Positions 10,205-23,318 of a stretch of 64,000 nucleotides of DNA are shown piece after piece. The position numbers and the translations under genes are program-made. Source of the stretch: Gibbula magus (lineage: Eukaryota > Mollusca > Gastropoda > Trochida > Trochidae); NCBI GenBank assembly GCA_936450465.1, contig OW388292.1, forward strand, positions 4,607,756 to 4,671,755, in the 5' to 3' direction. Numbering within the stretch: the first letter of the stretch is position 1; each line of letters begins with the position of its first letter. The notes below the pieces were generated by a model. That model ran no database searches, had not been told where the DNA came from, and saw nothing but the letters and a program-made list of their open reading frames with translations.

Positions 10205-11029
10205 GGGTACACAACTTTTTATTTATTTGTAAAGGTAACATTTCGACATAGACTCGAAATTCGTTGACAAACAATCACTTTCCTACGATGGAAAACATTA
10301 TTATGGGTGACCAATCGGCAATATTATGATACAGTGTTTAATTTACCAAATAAGGTACGATGTGATTATGTCTCTTCATTCTATACAAAAGAGACGCTCT
10401 GCTTATGTGACTTACCAGTTTTTATTTTTCAAAGAATGAACTGGAACATTATTTATCACCATTGGGCATTGACATCGTTCCTTATATGGCGATCTGTGAG
10501 AACTGTGAGAAGGTGTGTTATCGTTCACTGCGCTATTAACAGGTGTGTGTAGTCCCCCCGGACCATGGCTATGAATTATGTACCATCTCCCGTCATATTG
10601 GACTTCATAAATACATCCCGTACGTCATGCTCCTTGACTTTTACTGTGCGTGAACTCTTCAGGTAATCGCTTCTTGTTTCATCTTTAACTTCACTCAGGT
10701 AGATATTGATTCAGACACCAATCAAGTCGCAGCCCATGAACAGTTTGTAGCTAAGGCTTCTTAACGCCATTTATCTTAATTATGTTTATCATTGTTGCCA
10801 ATAGACGTACATGTATACGAATACAAAGTCCACATTGTTTGCTGGACAGTAATAGCACTTTTACAGTACAATACAAAATAACAAAACGTGAATTAAATAT
10901 TAAACAATAATAACATACTTTATGATGATGGGTTACAATAAAAGTACTTTGGGTTTTAAAATGATAATCAGCCATGTCCTGTTTTGTTTCAAGAGCTACA
11001 ATTTTGTATGGAGATTTGGAATTTTTACC
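10205..11029. other. Unassigned sequence
   Basis: No feature I can support. An 81-codon plus-strand frame at 10307-10552 shows no motif, signal peptide or repeat, and its base composition does not differ from the surroundings. Confidence 0.4.
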
Positions 11030-11083
11030 CTGCATGGACCATTTTGCAACGACGTCCAGAAGGTAGAAATTCATACAATTCAT
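11030..11083 (-). pseudogene. Possible PIF/Harbinger transposase scrap
   Basis: The minus-strand frame starting at 11083 encodes LLDVVAKWSMQGKNSKS at its residues 8-24. HARBI1/Harbinger DDE nucleases have a strongly conserved DVVAKWPGSxHDSR-type block. Here the LDVVAKW part and the later (N/D)S(K/R) positions align with correct spacing, but the P-G and H-D residues are lost. No transposase similarity is visible on either side (the frame runs on to 10751 without it). The match is only ~15 residues, so coincidence is possible. The Harbinger-like element at 35965-36583 gives weak support. Confidence 0.3.
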
Positions 11084-11278
11084 TCAGATAATGTGAATGG
11101 CTTCTTTTGAAACCTGGAATCAAACTGGAATGAAAGGTGCTCAAAACGAAAACCGCATATTTTGTTGGAGGTGTTTACTATTTTGCCATTTTTGTTTCTG
11201 TGTGTTCGAGAAATATTTCCATACGATGCATGAACTCAGAAAGGAAGATAGCTATTGATAAAAATTTCATAGAATAAA

Positions 11279-11815
11279 TTAAGAATACTGGTGTCTACAT
11301 CGAAATATCGTAACATTCACAGAAAGAAACGCTTTGTTGTGAATTATATTTCCACGAATTGTCTCGAAATATTGATATTTTTCTACTATTTCAACCTCCT
11401 CTATGTCAGTATTAACTGGCTCTAGTTTTTCATTTTTCATAGGGAACTTAATTATCGTTTCCTTTGTTTTACTAATATTTAGAGAGAGAATATATATAAC
11501 ATATTTACAACACATAATGACGATTCATTATTTTCCATATACTCTAATTCCGACTGTTGTATAATCTCAACCAAAGCATCATCATCTGCAAATTTGAGAG
11601 ATAGAGAGTGAAGAAGACAGGAGACAAGACGCAGCTTTGTTGGACATCGGTACTCAGCAGATGATATCAGAGAATCCACTCATTCACGTTGAGGACGATT
11701 AACCAAGAAAGCTTCTGCTCATTTGATAATATTACTCTTTACTCCCATGTGGAATAATTTTGTTATCATACTATGTGGCTGGATTGTATTAAAGTAGAGG
11801 ATTAATCTGCAAATA
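11279..11815 (-). pseudogene. Decayed LINE reverse transcriptase (non-LTR retrotransposon ORF2 fragment)
   Basis: Read on the minus strand in several frames, successive pieces match the order of a non-LTR RT. First comes an FNTIQPH block near 11785-11805, then VNRPQR near 11695-11715. Next is LKFADDDALVEIIQQ within 11479-11679; FADD carries the two catalytic aspartates of motif C. After this comes SLNISKTKETII and, about 15 residues later, EPV...EEVEIVEKYQYF within 11279-11515, the usual block after the active site. Two in-frame stops are present between FNTIQPH and FADD, sequence expected between QG(C/T)-type motif B and FADD is shortened, and the frame shifts at about 11480-11510. This is a dead copy, of the CR1/L2/Jockey-like sort judging by these blocks (inference). 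It lacks an endonuclease domain and most of the fingers. Confidence 0.82.
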
Positions 11816-12059
11816 GTAGCCTATGCTGACACAATGATTTTGAATTCTATAGGTGAGTATAGATCTTATGCAAAAGAGAAATGAGTGCATCCTCAACACC
11901 GGGTCGGCCCTATAAGTAAAGTGTAGAAGGTCCATTAATTAGATGTCCATTATTTTGTCTAATTAGGTTTTATATACATTTCATGATTATTGGAGGAAAA
12001 TATAAATCTACTTTCAGCATCAGGGTTAAATTGAAGCTTTGGTGCGTGCATCGGTCAAC
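11816..12059. other. Unassigned sequence upstream of the RT remnant
   Basis: Possibly further eroded LINE sequence, but no block is recognisable. Confidence 0.3.
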
Positions 12060-12135
12060 TCAGTCAACTTTATTACGGTACCGAAGAGGCATCAGGCCTA
12101 TATAGTACATGAAATACATTGCAACATTTAAAATA
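12060..12135 (-). mobile_element. Retroposon 3'-end-like sequence
   Basis: On the minus strand this reads GGCCTGATGCCTCTTCGGTA then CCGTAATAAAGTTGACTGAG, i.e. an AATAAA signal (complement of 12069-12074) after a GC-richer stretch, the usual look of a LINE/SINE 3' terminus. A weakly similar ATACATGAAATAAATTGC occurs at 12508. It lies on the 5' side of the RT remnant (same strand, higher coordinates), so it is not that copy's own tail. Confidence 0.35.
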
Positions 12136-12369
12136 CAGCGTTTGTTCAAATGTACAAATGCATGAAGTATATACATGGACAAATTTTAAGTTCTTGAATG
12201 TTCGACGTGTTTAGTAATAGTGTAAATTTAAATTTCGTGCATCGTAAAAGACTTCCACAGACACAAATACCTGTGAATACTTAGTACATGGTTGTAAAAG
12301 GTGAACAACACGAACACAATGACTTGTTCAAAGTCAACCCTGTTTATTATGTAAAGGGCATACAACTCT

Positions 12370-12443
12370 CTCGAGGTTTTGGTAGAAAATGTGAACACGA
12401 GGGAGAGGCTCCGAATGTTTCCATTTTCAACCAAAACCTCGAG
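12370..12443. repeat. Foldback with 22-bp arms
   Basis: CTCGAGGTTTTGGTAGAAAATG at 12370-12391 is complementary, with one mismatch, to 12422-12443. The loop is 30 nt. Flanking complementarity is weak, so this may be the core of a decayed foldback. Open frames of 64-80 codons on both strands across it mirror each other and are not genes. Confidence 0.75.
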
Positions 12444-12543
12444 GGAATGTTATATCTGTCATACAAAGCGAAGGGAAAGACGACAAGGTTATCAAAATCG
12501 CTTATAATACATGAAATAAATTGCCCATGAAATCCCACCATGT

Positions 12544-12964
12544 CAAGGGTGAAATTTTAACTTTAATAATTTTCGATGTGTTCTGTCATTGAAATTAAAA
12601 CTTTAATATACAATTCACGTTAAAGTTTACTTTCAGGGCCAGGGATATTCTATAGAATGCCACAGGGGTAGTATGTATGGCCTTGTCGGGAATTTTACCT
12701 GAGAAAAGAATAACCTCCAATATGACACCGGAGGTTTATATAGACTAAACATTTGAGGGGCAGAAACATGATTTTTACCTTGTCATCTATCTGAAATGAT
12801 TATAATTGTAATGAGATAAAACATGTTATTGACATTTCAGGATTAGTCAATTTATCATATTTGAGAAATACAAGACTTGGTACATCGATAAATTCACAGT
12901 TTGCCAGTCCCTACAAGACACATATAGCTTACACTTGTCAAAATTAACTGAATTAATATGTACT
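12544..12964. other. Unassigned sequence
   Basis: AT-rich; no gene, RNA or repeat that I can support. Confidence 0.4.
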
Positions 12965-13280
12965 TAATGTCATGGAAGTGAAATGATTTAATTTATCCTT
13001 AATGTCAAATGAAACCTTTTTAAACAGATATGAAAATGAATTGAATTATAACATTTACATAATTACACTATTATATACAGATTTGGAAATGAGTTGAAAT
13101 AACATTTTATGTTAAAATCTAACTGTATACAATTATGGAATTGAACTGAATTGGCATTTACTTAATGTTTAAATTAGATTACATATAATATATGAAAGTG
13201 AACTCAAGTAATGAACTAAATTAGCAATTATTCAATGTCAAAATTAACTTAATATAAGGAAATGAACAGAATTCAAATGT
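12965..13280. repeat. Degenerate AT-rich tandem repeat, ~50-63 bp period
   Basis: A pattern of (G)GAAATGAA-TGAATT, then CATTTACTTAATGTCAAAAT, then TA-rich, returns near 12970, 13031, 13082, 13133, 13192 and 13256 with many differences. It is an old array compared with the four homogeneous ones downstream. Confidence 0.55.
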
Positions 13281-14808
13281 GTATATGGTATTTTACGTCA
13301 AAGTGATTCACACGTCATGTTTGAGTACGAACATATTACTAAAATTAAGATTTTTCAAAATTAGAAGTTGTTGATGATGCTTCTCACCAAGATGAAGCAG
13401 TCAGTGACAGCAGTAATATCCCTGGGTACACCTGGTATCCCTGGCTCAGCTCAACAGTTTGGTTAGAGAATGCAACGTTATTCTAACGATTGAGTCAACA
13501 GTTTAGCTTCTTTAAAAAAAGGTTTGGCGTTATTTTACGGGTTGATACAGTGTAGATAATGTTGTTTGTAACGGTACGACGTTTACATACGTAGAGGATA
13601 CTGAATCGAGTTATAATGTCACCAATACTAGTTATTCAAAGAGCTTATGAACTATTAACTGTTTAAATAGTTGGTTTAGTAGTTCTGACTACTATATCGT
13701 CACTTGTCATCTCAAGTAATTCATTGCTAATTATAATTCAATAACGATTGAATGCCTCTATTTGGACCCGTAAAACGTGTGTAATATGGATTGACAACTT
13801 AGTAGTGTATATATGAATATGTTAAGAATGTGACGTGTCGGCGTAGATAGCCAAACCATTTAGAAGCAACACAAGGTAACATCTCTCACAGACTACACTT
13901 GTTCTGCTCATCTCACCGTGTGATCTGCCTCTCACTGTCTGCACCACCGAACATGGATCTTCGGGATGTGTTTTTCAAATCGGAAATTCTTGTAATAATG
14001 ATTTTATGTGATAAATGTATACAAACGAATGAAATTACGAACGTAACGACATATATTTTGATGGTTCAAATTCTCGTAAAGGGTTTTTGAATATTCATAA
14101 TTTGACTCTCCCATAGACTTAAACTATCCCACCGTTACTGCTTCACTAATTAATGAACTAAAAAGAAAAGGACGCGTCACGGTAGCCGGCTCCTTTCAGT
14201 CTCTTGGAGATAATGGCTAATTACCAAGTCATCTTAAAATTGGATTCGTTTGGTTGATCGCTTTTATTGTCTATTTCACCGGTACGTTTAGTTACCATAG
14301 AGACTTTGTCTAGTTGAAAATGCGTACGAATGTGTTTAGTTTATTTGTTTGTTTTTAACAATATCTGTTTATGAGGGGTACATTTGGGTCAATCTGAATG
14401 GCAAAGTATGATCAATCTAAACTGTAAAGCGTGATCAATGATATATACTAGCAAGGACTATTATTATTACCACTACAATAATTTCAACAATCTTCTTGAT
14501 CACGTGATGTATCGACCCACCAGTTGTCGCTGTTCAATATAACGAGTAGATGAATGTCGCGAGAGAAGCTAATTGTTTGAACGATATAACAAATATGATG
14601 CGTGTAGTTGTCTGTTGCATCATTTGGAATAGACAACTTATTTACTTCTATTTCACCTCAATTGTTGAAATATATTCGTATGGACCAGGATTAAGATTTT
14701 TCAAGCTGTCTCAGCACTAAGCACTAGTGAACACCATATACTGACATTCGCTTATGACTGACTATATTAGCTCTAGTAGAACTTTGAAAATCCATGTCCG
14801 AATCGGAA
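13281..14808. other. Unassigned sequence before the 88-bp array
   Basis: About 1.5 kb of apparently single-copy sequence. I see no exon-like open frame (the longest are ~60 codons), no tRNA and no inverted repeat of note. Confidence 0.4.
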
Positions 14809-17662
14809 TCTAGATATTTTACGTCCGCTTTAAGACATCGACTCCTGTGTGGCCACAGGCGTGAGACGCTAAATATACATATAAGTGTACATACCTATCT
14901 ATATAAGATATTTAGCGTCTGGTGCCTGTGTGTGTGTGTGGCCCCATCGCTGCAGCAGAGTGACACATACATATAAGTATACATACCTATCTATATAAGA
15001 TATTTAGCGTCTGGCGCCTGTGTGTGTGTGTGGCCCCATCGCTGCAGCAGAGTGACATATACATATAAGTATACATACCTATCTATATAAGATATTTAGC
15101 GTTTGGCGCCTGTGTGTGTGGCCCATCGCTGCAGCAGAGTGACATATACATATAAGTATACATACCTATCTATATAAGATATTTAGCGTCTGGCGCCTGT
15201 GTGTGTGTGTGTGGCCCCATCGCTGCAGCAGAGTGACACATACATATAAGTATACATACCTATCTATATCAGATATTTAGCGTCTGGCGCCTGTGTGTGT
15301 GTGGCCCCATCGCTGCAGCAGAGTGACATATACATATAAGTATACATACCTATCTATATAAGATATTTAGCGTCTGGCGCCTGTGTGTGTGTGTGGCCCC
15401 ATCGCTGCAGCAGAGTGACATATATATATAAGTATACATACCTATCTATATAAGGTATTTAGCGTCTGGCGCCTGTGTGTGTGGCCCCATCGCTGCAGCA
15501 GAATGACATATACATATAAGTATACATACTATCTATATAATATATTTAGCGTCTGGCGCCTGTGTGTGTGGCCCAATCGCTGCAGCAGAGTGACATATAC
15601 ATATAAGTATACATACCTATCTATATAAGATATTTAGCGTCTGGCGCCTGTGTGTGTGTGTGGCCCCATCGCTGCAGCAGAGTGACATATACATATAAGT
15701 ATACATACCTATCTATATAAGATATTTAGCGTCTGGCGCCTGTGTGTGTGTGTGTGGCCCCATCGCTGCAGCAGAGTGACATATACATATAAGTATACAT
15801 ACCTATCTATATAAGATATTTAGCGTCTGGCGCCTGTGTGTGTGTGTGTGGCCCCATCGCTGCAGCAGAGTGACATATACATATAAGTATACATACCTAT
15901 CTATATAAGATATTTAGCGTCTGGCGCCTGTGTGTGTGGCCCCATCGCTGCAGCAGAGTGACATATACATATAAGTATACATACCTATCTATATAAGATA
16001 TTTAGCGTCTGGCGCCTGTGTGTGTGTGTGTGGCCCCATCGCTGCAGCAGAATGACATATACATATAAGTATACATACCTATCTATATAAGATGTTTAGC
16101 GTCTGGCGCCTGTGTGTGTGTGGCCCCATCGCTGCAGCAGAGTGACATATACATATAAGTATACATACCTATCTATATAAGATATTTAGCGTCTGGCGCC
16201 TGTGTGTGTGTGTGGCCCCATCGCTGCAGCAGAGTGACATATACATATAAGTATACATACCTATCTATATAAGATATTTAGCGTCTGGCGCCTGTGTGTG
16301 TGTGTGGCCCCATCGCTGCAGCAGAGTGACATATATATATAAGTATACATACCTATCTATATAAGGTATTTAGCGTCTGGCGCCTGTGTGTGTGGCCCCA
16401 TCGCTGCAGCAGAATGACATATACATATAAGTATACATACTATCTATATAATATATTTAGCGTCTGGCGCCTGTGTGTGTGGCCCAATCGCTGCAGCAGA
16501 GTGACATATACATATAAGTATACATACCTATCTATATAAGATATTTAGCGTCTGGCGCCTGTGTGTGTGTGTGGCCCCATCGCTGCAGCAGAGTGACATA
16601 TACATATAAGTATACATACCTATCTATATAAGATATTTAGCGTCTGGCGCCTGTGTGTGTGTGTGTGGCCCCATCGCTGCAGCAGAGTGACATATACATA
16701 TAAGTATACATACCTATCTATATAAGATATTTAGCGTCTGGCGCCTGTGTGTGTGTGTGGCCCCATCGCTGCAGCAGAGTGACATATACATATAAGTATA
16801 CATACCTATCTATATAAGATATTTAGCGTCTGGCGCCTGTGTGTGTGGCCCCATCGCTGCAGCAGAGTGACATATACATATAAGTATACATACCTATCTA
16901 TATAAGATATTTAGCGTCTGGCGCCTGTGTGTGTGTGTGTGGCCCCATCGCTGCAGCAGAATGACATATACATATAAGTATACATACCTATCTATATAAG
17001 ATGTTTAGCGTCTGGCGCCTGTGTGTGTGGCCCCATCGCTGCAGCAGAGTGACATATACATATAAGTATACATACCTATCTATATAAGATATTTAGCGTC
17101 TGGCGCCTGTGTGTGTGTGTGGCCCCATCGCTGCAGCAGAGTGACATATACAAATAAGTATACATACCTATCTATATAAGATATTTAGCGTCTGGCGCCT
17201 GTGTGTGTGTGTGGCCCCATCGCTGCAGCAGAGTGACATATACATATAAGTATACATACCTATCTATATAAGATATTTAGCGTCTGGCGCCTGTGTGTGT
17301 GGCCCCATCGCTGCAGCAGAGTGACATATACATATAAGTATACATACCTATCTATATAAGATATTTAGCGTCTGGCGCCTGTGTGTGTGTGTGGCCCCAT
17401 CGCTGCAGCAGAGTGACATATACATATAAGTATACATACCTATCTATATAAGATATTTAGCGTCTGGCGCCTGTGTGTGTGGCCCCATCGCTGCAGCAGA
17501 GTGACATATACATATAAGTATACATACCTATCTATATAAGATATTTAGCGTCTGGCGCCTGTGTGTGTGTGTGGCCCCATCGCTGCAGCAGAGTGACATA
17601 TACATATAAGTATACATACCTATCTATATAAGATATTTAGCGTCTGGCGCCTGTGTGTGTGG

Positions 17663-17684
17663 CCACAGGCGTCAGACGCTAAAT
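17663..17684. repeat. Inverted sub-unit of the 88-bp array (one of 15)
   Basis: In 15 units the CCCCATCGCTGCAGCAG segment is replaced by CCACAGGCGTCAGACGCTAA plus AT, the reverse complement (one mismatch) of the unit's own ATATTTAGCGTCTGGCGCCT... region lying just upstream. Starts: 14853, 17663, 18016, 20281, 20734, 22999, 24811, 25080, 25433, 27230, 29949, 32618, 32883, 33334, 34156. The resulting stem is about 23 bp with an ~8-nt GT-rich loop. At 14853 the copy reads GGCGTGAGACG. This entry marks one representative. Confidence 0.92.
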
Positions 17685-18015
17685 ATACATATAAGTATAC
17701 ATACCTATCTATATAAGATATTTAGCGTCTGGCGCCTGTGTGTGTGGCCCCATCGCTGCAGCAGAGTGACATATACATATAAGTATACATACCTATCTAT
17801 ATAAGATATTTAGCGTCTGGCGCCTGTGTGTGTGGCCCCATCGCTGCAGCAGAGTGACATATACATATAAGTATACATACCTATCTATATAAGATATTTA
17901 GCGTCTGGCGCCTGTGTGTGTGTGTGGCCCCATCGCTGCAGCAGAGTGACATATACATATAAGTAAACATACCTATCTATATAAGATATTTAGCGTCTGG
18001 CGCCTGTGTGTGTGG

Positions 18016-21000
18016 CCACAGGCGTCAGACGCTAAATATACATATAAGTATACATACCTATCTATATAAGATATTTAGCGTCTGGCGCCTGTGTGTGTGG
18101 CCCCATCGCTGCAGCAGAGTGACATATACATATAAGTATACATACCTATCTATATAAGATATTTAGCGTCTGGCGCCTGTGTGTGTGTGTGGCCCCATTG
18201 CTGCAGCAGAGTGACATATACATATAAGTATACATACCTATCTATATAAGATATTTAGCGTCTGGTGCCTGTGTGTGTGTGTGGCCCCATCGCTGCAGCA
18301 GAGTGACATATACATATAAGTATACATACCTATCTATATCAGATATTTAGCGTCTGGCGCCTGTGTGTGTGTGTGTGGCCCCATCGCTGCAGCAGAATGA
18401 CATATACATATAAGTATACATACCTATCTATATAAGATGTTTAGCGTCTGGCGCCTGTGTGTGTGGCCCCATCGCTGCAGCAGAGTGACATATACATATA
18501 AGTATACATACCTATCTATATAAGATATTTAGCGTCTGGCGCCTGTGTGTGTGTGTGGCCCCATCGCTGCAGCAGAGTGACATATACATATAAGTATACA
18601 TACCTATCTATATAGGATATTTAGCGTCTGGCGCCTGTGTGTGTGGCCCCATCGCTGCAGCAGAGTGACATATACATATAAGTATACATACCTGTCTATA
18701 TAAGATATTTAGCGTCTGGCGCCTGTGTGTGTGTGGCCCCATCGCTGCAGCAGAGTGACATATACATATAAGTATACATACCTATCTATATAAGATATTT
18801 AGCGTCTGGCGCCTGTGTGTGTGTGTGGCCCCATCGCTGCAGCAGAGTGACATATACATATAAGTATACATACCTATCTATATAAGATATTTAGCGTCTG
18901 GAGCCTGTGTGTGTGTGTGGCCCCATCGCTGCAGCAGAGTGACATATACATATAAGTATACATACCTATCTATATAAGATATTTAGCGTCTGGCGCCTGT
19001 GTGTGTGGCCCCATCGCTGCAGCAGAGTGACATATACATATAAGTATACATACCTATCTATATAAGATATTTAGCGTCTGGCGCCTGTGTGTGTGTGGCC
19101 CCATCGCTGCAGCAGAGTGACATATACATATAAGTATACATACCTATCTATATAAGATATTTAGCGTCTGGCGCCTGTGTGTGTGGCCCCATCGCTGCAG
19201 CAGAGTGACATATACATATAAGTATACATACCTATCTATATAAGATATTTAGCGTCTGGCGCCTGTGTGTGTGTGGCCCCATCGCTGCAGCAGAGTGACA
19301 TATACATATAAGTATACATACCTATCTATATATGATATTTAGCGTCTGGCGCCTGTGTGTGTGTGTGTGGCCCCATCGCTGCAGCAGAGTGACATATACA
19401 TATAAGTATACATACCTATCTATATAAGATATTTAGCGTCTGGCGCCTGTGTGTGTGTGTGGCCCCATCGCTGCAGCAGAATGACATATACATATAAGTA
19501 TACATACCTATCTATATAAGATATTTAGCGTCTGGCGCCTGTGTGTGTGTGTGTGGCCCCATCGCTGCAGCAGAGTGACATATACATATAAGTATACATA
19601 CCTATCTATATAAGATATTTAGCGTCTGGCGCCTGTGTGTGTGTGTGTGGCCCCATCGCTGCAGCAGAGTGACATATACATATAAGTATACATACCTATC
19701 TATATAAGATATTTAGCGTCTGGCGCCTGTGTGTGTGTGTGGCCCCATCGCTGCAGCAGAATGACATATACATATAAGTATACATACCTATCTATATAAG
19801 ATATTTAGCGTCTGGCGCCTGTGTGTGTGGCCCCATCGCTGCAGCAGAGTGACATATACATATAAGTATACATACCTATCTATATAAGATATTTAGCGTC
19901 TGGCGCCTGTGTGTGTGGCCCCATCGCTGCAGCAGAGTGACATATACATATAAGTATACATACCTATCTATATAAGATATTTAGCGTCTGGCACCTGTGT
20001 GTGTGTGTGGCCCCATCGCTGCAGCAGAGTGACATATACATATAAGTATACATACCTATCTATATAAGATATTTAGCGTCTGGCGCCTGTGTGTGTGGCC
20101 CCATCGCTGCAGCAGAGTGACATATACATATAAGTATACATACCTATCTATATAAGATATTTAGCGTCTGGCGCCTGTGTGTGTGTGTGTGGCCCCATCG
20201 CTGCAGCAGAGTGACATATACATATAAGTATACATACCTATCTATATAAGATATTTAGCGTCTGGCGCCTGTGTGTGTGGCCACAGGCGTCAGACGCTAA
20301 ATATACATATAAGTATACATACCTATCTATATAAGATATTTAGCGTCTGGCGCCTGTGTGTGTGTGGCCCCATCGCTGCAGCAGAGTGACATATACATAT
20401 AAGTATACATACCTATCTATATAAGATATTTAGCGTCTGGCGCCTGTGTGTGTGTGTGGCCCCATTGCTGCAGCAGAGTGACATATACATATAAGTATAC
20501 ATACCTATCTATATAAGATATTTAGCGTCTGGTGCCTGTGTGTGTGTGTGGCCCCATCGCTGCAGCAGAGTGACATATACATATAAGTATACATACCTAT
20601 CTATATAAGATATTTAGCGTCTGGCGCCTGTGTGTGTGTGTGTGGCCCCATCGCTGCAGCAGAGTGACATATACATATAAGTATACATACCTATCTATAT
20701 AAGATATTTAGCGTCTGGCGCCTGTGTGTGTGGCCACAGGCGTCAGACGCTAAATATACATATAAGTATACATACCTATCTATATAAGATATTTAGCGTC
20801 TGGCGCCTGTGTGTGTGGCCCCATCGCTGCAGCAGAGTGACATATACATATAAGTATACATACCTATCTATATAAGATATTTAGCGTCTGGCGCCTGTGT
20901 GTGTGTGTGGCCCCATTGCTGCAGCAGAGTGACATATACATATAAGTATACATACCTATCTATATAAGATATTTAGCGTCTGGTGCCTGTGTGTGTGTGT

Positions 21001-23318
21001 GGCCCCATCGCTGCAGCAGAGTGACATATACATATAAGTATACATACCTATCTATATCAGATATTTAGCGTCTGGCGCCTGTGTGTGTGTGTGTGGCCCC
21101 ATCGCTGCAGCAGAATGACATATACATATAAGTATACATACCTATCTATATAAGATGTTTAGCGTCTGGCGCCTGTGTGTGTGGCCCCATCGCTGCAGCA
21201 GAGTGACATATACATATAAGTATACATACCTATCTATATAAGATATTTAGCGTCTGGCGCCTGTGTGTGTGTGTGGCCCCATCGCTGCAGCAGAGTGACA
21301 TATACATATAAGTATACATACCTATCTATATAGGATATTTAGCGTCTGGCGCCTGTGTGTGTGGCCCCATCGCTGCAGCAGAGTGACATATACATATAAG
21401 TATACATACCTGTCTATATAAGATATTTAGCGTCTGGCGCCTGTGTGTGTGTGGCCCCATCGCTGCAGCAGAGTGACATATACATATAAGTATACATACC
21501 TATCTATATAAGATATTTAGCGTCTGGCGCCTGTGTGTGTGTGTGGCCCCATCGCTGCAGCAGAGTGACATATACATATAAGTATACATACCTATCTATA
21601 TAAGATATTTAGCGTCTGGAGCCTGTGTGTGTGTGTGGCCCCATCGCTGCAGCAGAGTGACATATACATATAAGTATACATACCTATCTATATAAGATAT
21701 TTAGCGTCTGGCGCCTGTGTGTGTGGCCCCATCGCTGCAGCAGAGTGACATATACATATAAGTATACATACCTATCTATATAAGATATTTAGCGTCTGGC
21801 GCCTGTGTGTGTGTGGCCCCATCGCTGCAGCAGAGTGACATATACATATAAGTATACATACCTATCTATATAAGATATTTAGCGTCTGGCGCCTGTGTGT
21901 GTGGCCCCATCGCTGCAGCAGAGTGACATATACATATAAGTATACATACCTATCTATATAAGATATTTAGCGTCTGGCGCCTGTGTGTGTGTGGCCCCAT
22001 CGCTGCAGCAGAGTGACATATACATATAAGTATACATACCTATCTATATATGATATTTAGCGTCTGGCGCCTGTGTGTGTGTGTGTGGCCCCATCGCTGC
22101 AGCAGAGTGACATATACATATAAGTATACATACCTATCTATATAAGATATTTAGCGTCTGGCGCCTGTGTGTGTGTGTGGCCCCATCGCTGCAGCAGAAT
22201 GACATATACATATAAGTATACATACCTATCTATATAAGATATTTAGCGTCTGGCGCCTGTGTGTGTGTGTGTGGCCCCATCGCTGCAGCAGAGTGACATA
22301 TACATATAAGTATACATACCTATCTATATAAGATATTTAGCGTCTGGCGCCTGTGTGTGTGTGTGTGGCCCCATCGCTGCAGCAGAGTGACATATACATA
22401 TACGTATACATACCTATCTATATAAGATATTTAGCGTCTGGCGCCTGTGTGTGTGTGTGGCCCCATCGCTGCAGCAGAATGACATATACATATAAGTATA
22501 CATACCTATCTATATAAGATATTTAGCGTCTGGCGCCTGTGTGTGTGGCCCCATCGCTGCAGCAGAGTGACATATACATATAAGTATACATACCTATCTA
22601 TATAAGATATTTAGCGTCTGGCGCCTGTGTGTGTGGCCCCATCGCTGCAGCAGAGTGACATATACATATAAGTATACATACCTATCTATATAAGATATTT
22701 AGCGTCTGGCACCTGTGTGTGTGTGTGGCCCCATCGCTGCAGCAGAGTGACATATACATATAAGTATACATACCTATCTATATAAGATATTTAGCGTCTG
22801 GCGCCTGTGTGTGTGGCCCCATCGCTGCAGCAGAGTGACATATACATATAAGTATACATACCTATCTATATAAGATATTTAGCGTCTGGCGCCTGTGTGT
22901 GTGTGTGTGGCCCCATCGCTGCAGCAGAGTGACATATACATATAAGTATACATACCTATCTATATAAGATATTTAGCGTCTGGCGCCTGTGTGTGTGGCC
23001 ACAGGCGTCAGACGCTAAATATACATATAAGTATACATACCTATCTATATAAGATATTTAGCGTCTGGCGCCTGTGTGTGTGTGGCCCCATCGCTGCAGC
23101 AGAGTGACATATACATATAAGTATACATACCTATCTATATAAGATATTTAGCGTCTGGCGCCTGTGTGTGTGTGTGGCCCCATTGCTGCAGCAGAGTGAC
23201 ATATACATATAAGTATACATACCTATCTATATAAGATATTTAGCGTCTGGTGCCTGTGTGTGTGTGTGGCCCCATCGCTGCAGCAGAGTGACATATACAT
23301 ATAAGTATACATACCTAT
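18016..23318. repeat. 2,718-bp higher-order duplication within the 88-bp array
   Basis: Landmark variants are repeated at a constant 2,718 bp: the inverted unit at 18016 and 20734 and again at 20281 and 22999; the CCCATTGC variant near 18193 and 20911 and near 20461 and 23180. The order of TATATCAG, AATGAC, GATGTTT, TAGGAT and CCTGTCT variants is the same in both halves. About 30 monomers make one higher-order unit. Confidence 0.85.
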
